A stretch of 64,000 nucleotides of DNA, from the NCBI RefSeq assembly GCF_003143515.1, contig NZ_CP029343.1, positions 5,456,001-5,520,000 on the forward strand, read 5' to 3'. Made by a program: the position numbers and the translations under genes. Under the pieces are notes generated by a model. The model worked only from the letters and a program-made list of their open reading frames with translations, ran no database searches and was not told the origin of the DNA. This DNA is from Massilia oculi (GTDB taxonomy: Bacteria; Pseudomonadota; Gammaproteobacteria; Burkholderiales; Burkholderiaceae_D). Positions 61,622 to 64,000 of this stretch are shown one piece after another (within the stretch, counting starts at the first letter, position 1; the number at the start of each line of letters is the position of its first letter).

Positions 61622-62930
61622 CGGGCATTCCTTTGGGATGCGCCGGTGATCACTTCGCGCTGCCCGTCGTCGCCGAGCGGCCGAGGTTGCGTGCGGCCGG
61701 GGCTGGGCGGCACCGTGAAGCCGGACACCGGATCGGGATGGGCCGGGTCGAAACGGAAGTCGGGGACGAGGTGGGCGGCCAGCGCAAGCTTCGCCTCGCG
61801 CATGCCCAACGCCACCGCCTTGGCCAGCAGGTAGCTGCCATATGGGTTGTGATGGGTGTTGTCCAGCTTTCCCGGCGCGGGCGAGGCGAACGCCGCCTTC
61901 GAGCCTTCCACGCCCAGGGCGGCGTACAGGGTCTTGCTCATCGCGTTCAGGTCGATGAAGGGCACGTCCAGCTCGCGCGCCGACTGGCGCGCGGCTTCGG
62001 CGTAGTCGGTGAGCGATGGCTTGACCCGTCCCGCCTCGTCGAAGGCGCGCCGTTCGACCGGCGAGACGATCACCGGCAGGCCGCCGCGCGCACGCGCCAT
62101 GTCCACATGGGCCTTGATCTCGGCTTTATAGGTCGTGAACGGGCCGCTGCGGCCATCCTTGATCTGCTTCTGGTCGTTATGGCCGAACTGCATCAGAAGC
62201 AGGTCGCCCGGCTGCATCATGCTCAGGATCTTGTCGATGCGGCGGCGCGCCAGCGAGTCGCGGTAGGTCTCTCCCGACTGCGCATGGTTCGATACCGCGA
62301 CCGTTGAGCCGAAGAAGCGCGGGAGCATCTGGCCCCAGCTGTTATACGGTTCGCCCGGCTGGTCGCTCACGGTCGAGTCGCCCAGCAGGAAGATGGTCGG
62401 CACCCGGGCCGGCACGATCTCGACGCGCTGTACGGCGGCCGGGTCGCCATTGAATTCCAGGGTCAGGCGTTCGTCCCAGTTCCAGGCCTCGGACTCGGTC
62501 TCGCGCGGCGCCTTGAGGGCGACCGCGCCGGCCGCGACGCCGGGCACGGGAGCGATGCGCGCGGTGCGCACGTTGGCGACGAAGGTGCGCAGCACGCGCT
62601 GTCCGGCCGCCGCCGGCACGTTCTCGAGCATCAGCCGGCGCAGCTCGGACTTCACGGTGGTCGCGGTCGGCTGCGTGGCATGGCCCAGCACGACGGTGAC
62701 GGCGTAGTTGCCCTCGGGAGGCGGACCGAAAAATAACCGCCCGCGTCCTCGAAACCGTAGCCGCGCCCTGCATCGTAGGGTGTGCCGGGGGAGACACGGA
62801 CGTGGCCGGCGGGCGCCTCGGCGTCGCCGAACACGAATCGGGTCGGCGCCGCGCCGTGCGCCTGTGCGCCCAGCAGCGCGCCGGCCACCAGGCAGAGTGC
62901 GAGAAATGAGTGGGTCATGGCGAATCGCAT
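61618..62930 (-). pseudogene. CE12 rhamnogalacturonan acetylesterase, single frameshift
   Basis: The N-terminal part from 62930 encodes a signal peptide (HSFLALCLVAGALLGAQAHG) and the start of a beta-rich domain (PTRFVFGDAEAPAGHVRVSP, GRGYGFEDAGGYFSVRLP). Near 62716-62718, in a short C/G run, the frame changes. The adjacent frame continues EGNYAVTVVLGHATQPTATT and then a full SGNH/CE12 domain: TIFLLGDSTVSDQPGEPYNS, NHAQSGETYRDSLARRRIDK, MQFGHNDQKQIKDG and Asp/His in KLDNTHHNPYGSYL. One extra C would restore about 437 residues. The domain order, galactose-binding-like then SGNH, matches known bacterial rhamnogalacturonan acetylesterases. Confidence 0.82.
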
Positions 62931-62937
62931 GGACAGG

Positions 62938-64000
62938 TCAGAGGGCGTCACCGATCAACGCCAGGTTCTGGATCGCGGCCAGGCCCCACTGCGCGGTGTC
63001 GTTGGTGGTGACCCACGGCACCTCGAGGACCGGATTGAGCGTGGCCGCACCAAGCACCTCCGTGGTCACGAAGGGCGGATAGGGGCGGATGCCCGCGAAT
63101 TCGGTCCAGGCGCGGCGCGCCAGCGCCGGGTCCTTGCGCCGCCAGGCCGCGTATGCGGTCAGGCGCGAGTGGCCGATCACCAGCACGTCGGAGCCGCCAT
63201 GCGGCTTGCCCAGCCGGCGCTGCTGCTCGTCCTTCGGGGCGTTGTACAGCGCGCAGTAGTCGAGCCAGGCGCGCTCGAAGGCTTTGTTTCCGGTAAGGGC
63301 GATCAGTTCGTCGAACACCTCCACCGCCCCGAACACGGCGTTCAGGTGCGAGGCCTTGACGCTGTCGCCGGCCATATTGTGCAGGCGTCCGGTGCGGGGC
63401 TCGTAGCCCATGCGCTCGCCGCTGAAGAAGCCGTGCGGCATGGCGGCGATGTCGCGCATGCCGGTCAGGATCTTGTCGCGGTAGCGGGCGTCGCCGCTGC
63501 GTTCCCATTCGGTCAGCCAGTTCGCCGCGAGCGAGGCCCAGTCGGTGCCGAAGCTGGCGCGCACCGGATACGGACCCTTGGGCGGCTGGTTCGGCAGCTT
63601 GCGCACCGGGTCGACCGCATCCAGGCGCAGGTCGGCGTCCAGCAGCTCGCGCATCACGTCGCCGGTGCGTTCGTCGGCCGTGAGGTAATAGTAGATGCGG
63701 CGGTAGACCGCGGTGCTGATGCGCACCTGCTTGGCGCTGCAGCCCCAGTGCTGGACGTTGTGGCGCGTGCCCAGGCCGGCGAAGCGGCCCAGGTGGTAGG
63801 TGTCCACGTCCGTCGTGTGGCGCACCATGGCTTCGCCCATGCGGAAGATGTCGGCGCGGCCGCTGCGCAGAAAGGCGTACCACAGCCACAGGTCGGGCGA
63901 GAGTTCCGAGTTGGCCCAGGCATAGCCGCCGACGTCGTAGCGCCATTCGTGGCGGTCGGTATCATAGGTATGGCGCACGTCGCCATGGTCCCAGAAGCCG
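62938..64000 (-). CDS. PL26 exo-rhamnogalacturonan lyase (PcRGLX/YetA-like), C-terminal part
   Basis: The frame enters from beyond the right edge of the window; at least the last 353 residues are present. The translation GFWDHGDVRHTYDTDRHEWR, YDVGGYAWANSELSPDLWLW, RHTTDVDTYHLGRFAGLGTR, HNVQHWGCSAKQVRISTAVY and YYYLTADERTGDVMRELL is characteristic of the central (alpha/alpha) domain of PL26/YetA-like proteins. Family members cleave rhamnogalacturonan-I from the reducing end by beta-elimination. It ends 7 bases before the CE12 gene. An N-terminal remnant of a second copy lies at 29976-30627. Confidence 0.85.
   Translation of the reverse strand, partial: GFWDHGDVRHTYDTDRHEWRYDVGGYAWANSELSPDLWLWYAFLRSGRADIFRMGEAMVRHTTDVDTYHLGRFAGLGTRHNVQHWGCSAKQVRISTAVYRRIYYYLTADERTGDVMRELLDADLRLDAVDPVRKLPNQPPKGPYPVRASFGTDWASLAANWLTEWERSGDARYRDKILTGMRDIAAMPHGFFSGERMGYEPRTGRLHNMAGDSVKASHLNAVFGAVEVFDELIALTGNKAFERAWLDYCALYNAPKDEQQRRLGKPHGGSDVLVIGHSRLTAYAAWRRKDPALARRAWTEFAGIRPYPPFVTTEVLGAATLNPVLEVPWVTTNDTAQWGLAAIQNLALIGDAL

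Overview
The window looks like a chromosomal segment of a GC-rich betaproteobacterium, most likely Oxalobacteraceae (Massilia/Telluria group). This is inferred from gene content and order: ppk-sixA-ppx, smpB/ratA/rnfH next to guaBA, a PEP-CTERM protein, a DUF4124 protein, and a large plant-polysaccharide locus with a carbohydrate TonB receptor. I see no tRNA, rRNA, CRISPR array, phage gene or intact transposase.

Positions 1-19.2 kb are mostly housekeeping. They hold the 3' end of ppsA with a strong terminator, an NfeD/SPFH membrane pair, and a short-chain dehydrogenase remnant. A Fur-box-controlled iron module follows (siderophore receptor, PepSY membrane protein, 63-aa membrane protein). Then come ppx, sixA-ppk with a Pho box, signal peptidase I, a Bcr/CflA exporter, smpB, ratA-rnfH, a membrane diguanylate cyclase, a DUF4124 protein, guaB and guaA. 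Several REP-like hairpins lie between genes.

Positions 19.2-24.1 kb form a lower-GC accessory patch. It contains an RND-type outer-membrane efflux remnant (truncated, with an amber stop), an epoxide hydrolase, a flavin-binding stress protein and a TetR regulator with a 13-bp-arm palindromic operator. A low-GC PEP-CTERM protein and AT-rich non-coding DNA complete it.

Positions 24.1-64 kb form one large region that reads as a rhamnogalacturonan-I (pectin hairy region) utilization locus. Side-chain enzymes are GH43, GH2, a second GH43 and a GH43-like/GH35 fusion. Backbone enzymes are a PL26 exo-rhamnogalacturonan lyase, a PL22-like lyase, GH105 and CE12 acetylesterases, one of them a tandem double-SGNH protein. 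Uptake is by a 1054-aa TonB receptor. Released galactose would feed an SGLT symporter-galT-galK operon. Rhamnose would feed a complete rhaRSTPQK / rhaD-rhaI-rhaU pair of divergent operons. Arabinose or uronate could feed the oxidative route that ends at the alpha-ketoglutaric semialdehyde dehydrogenase.

The locus also shows decay. There is a scrambled PL26 copy with a GH28-like tail, a uronate dehydrogenase remnant with an in-frame stop, and single-base frameshifts in rhaK and one CE12 esterase. A 48-bp promoter-like element is shared, with identical internal spacing, by the TonB receptor gene and the tandem-esterase operon 21 kb apart. It is a candidate regulon signature.
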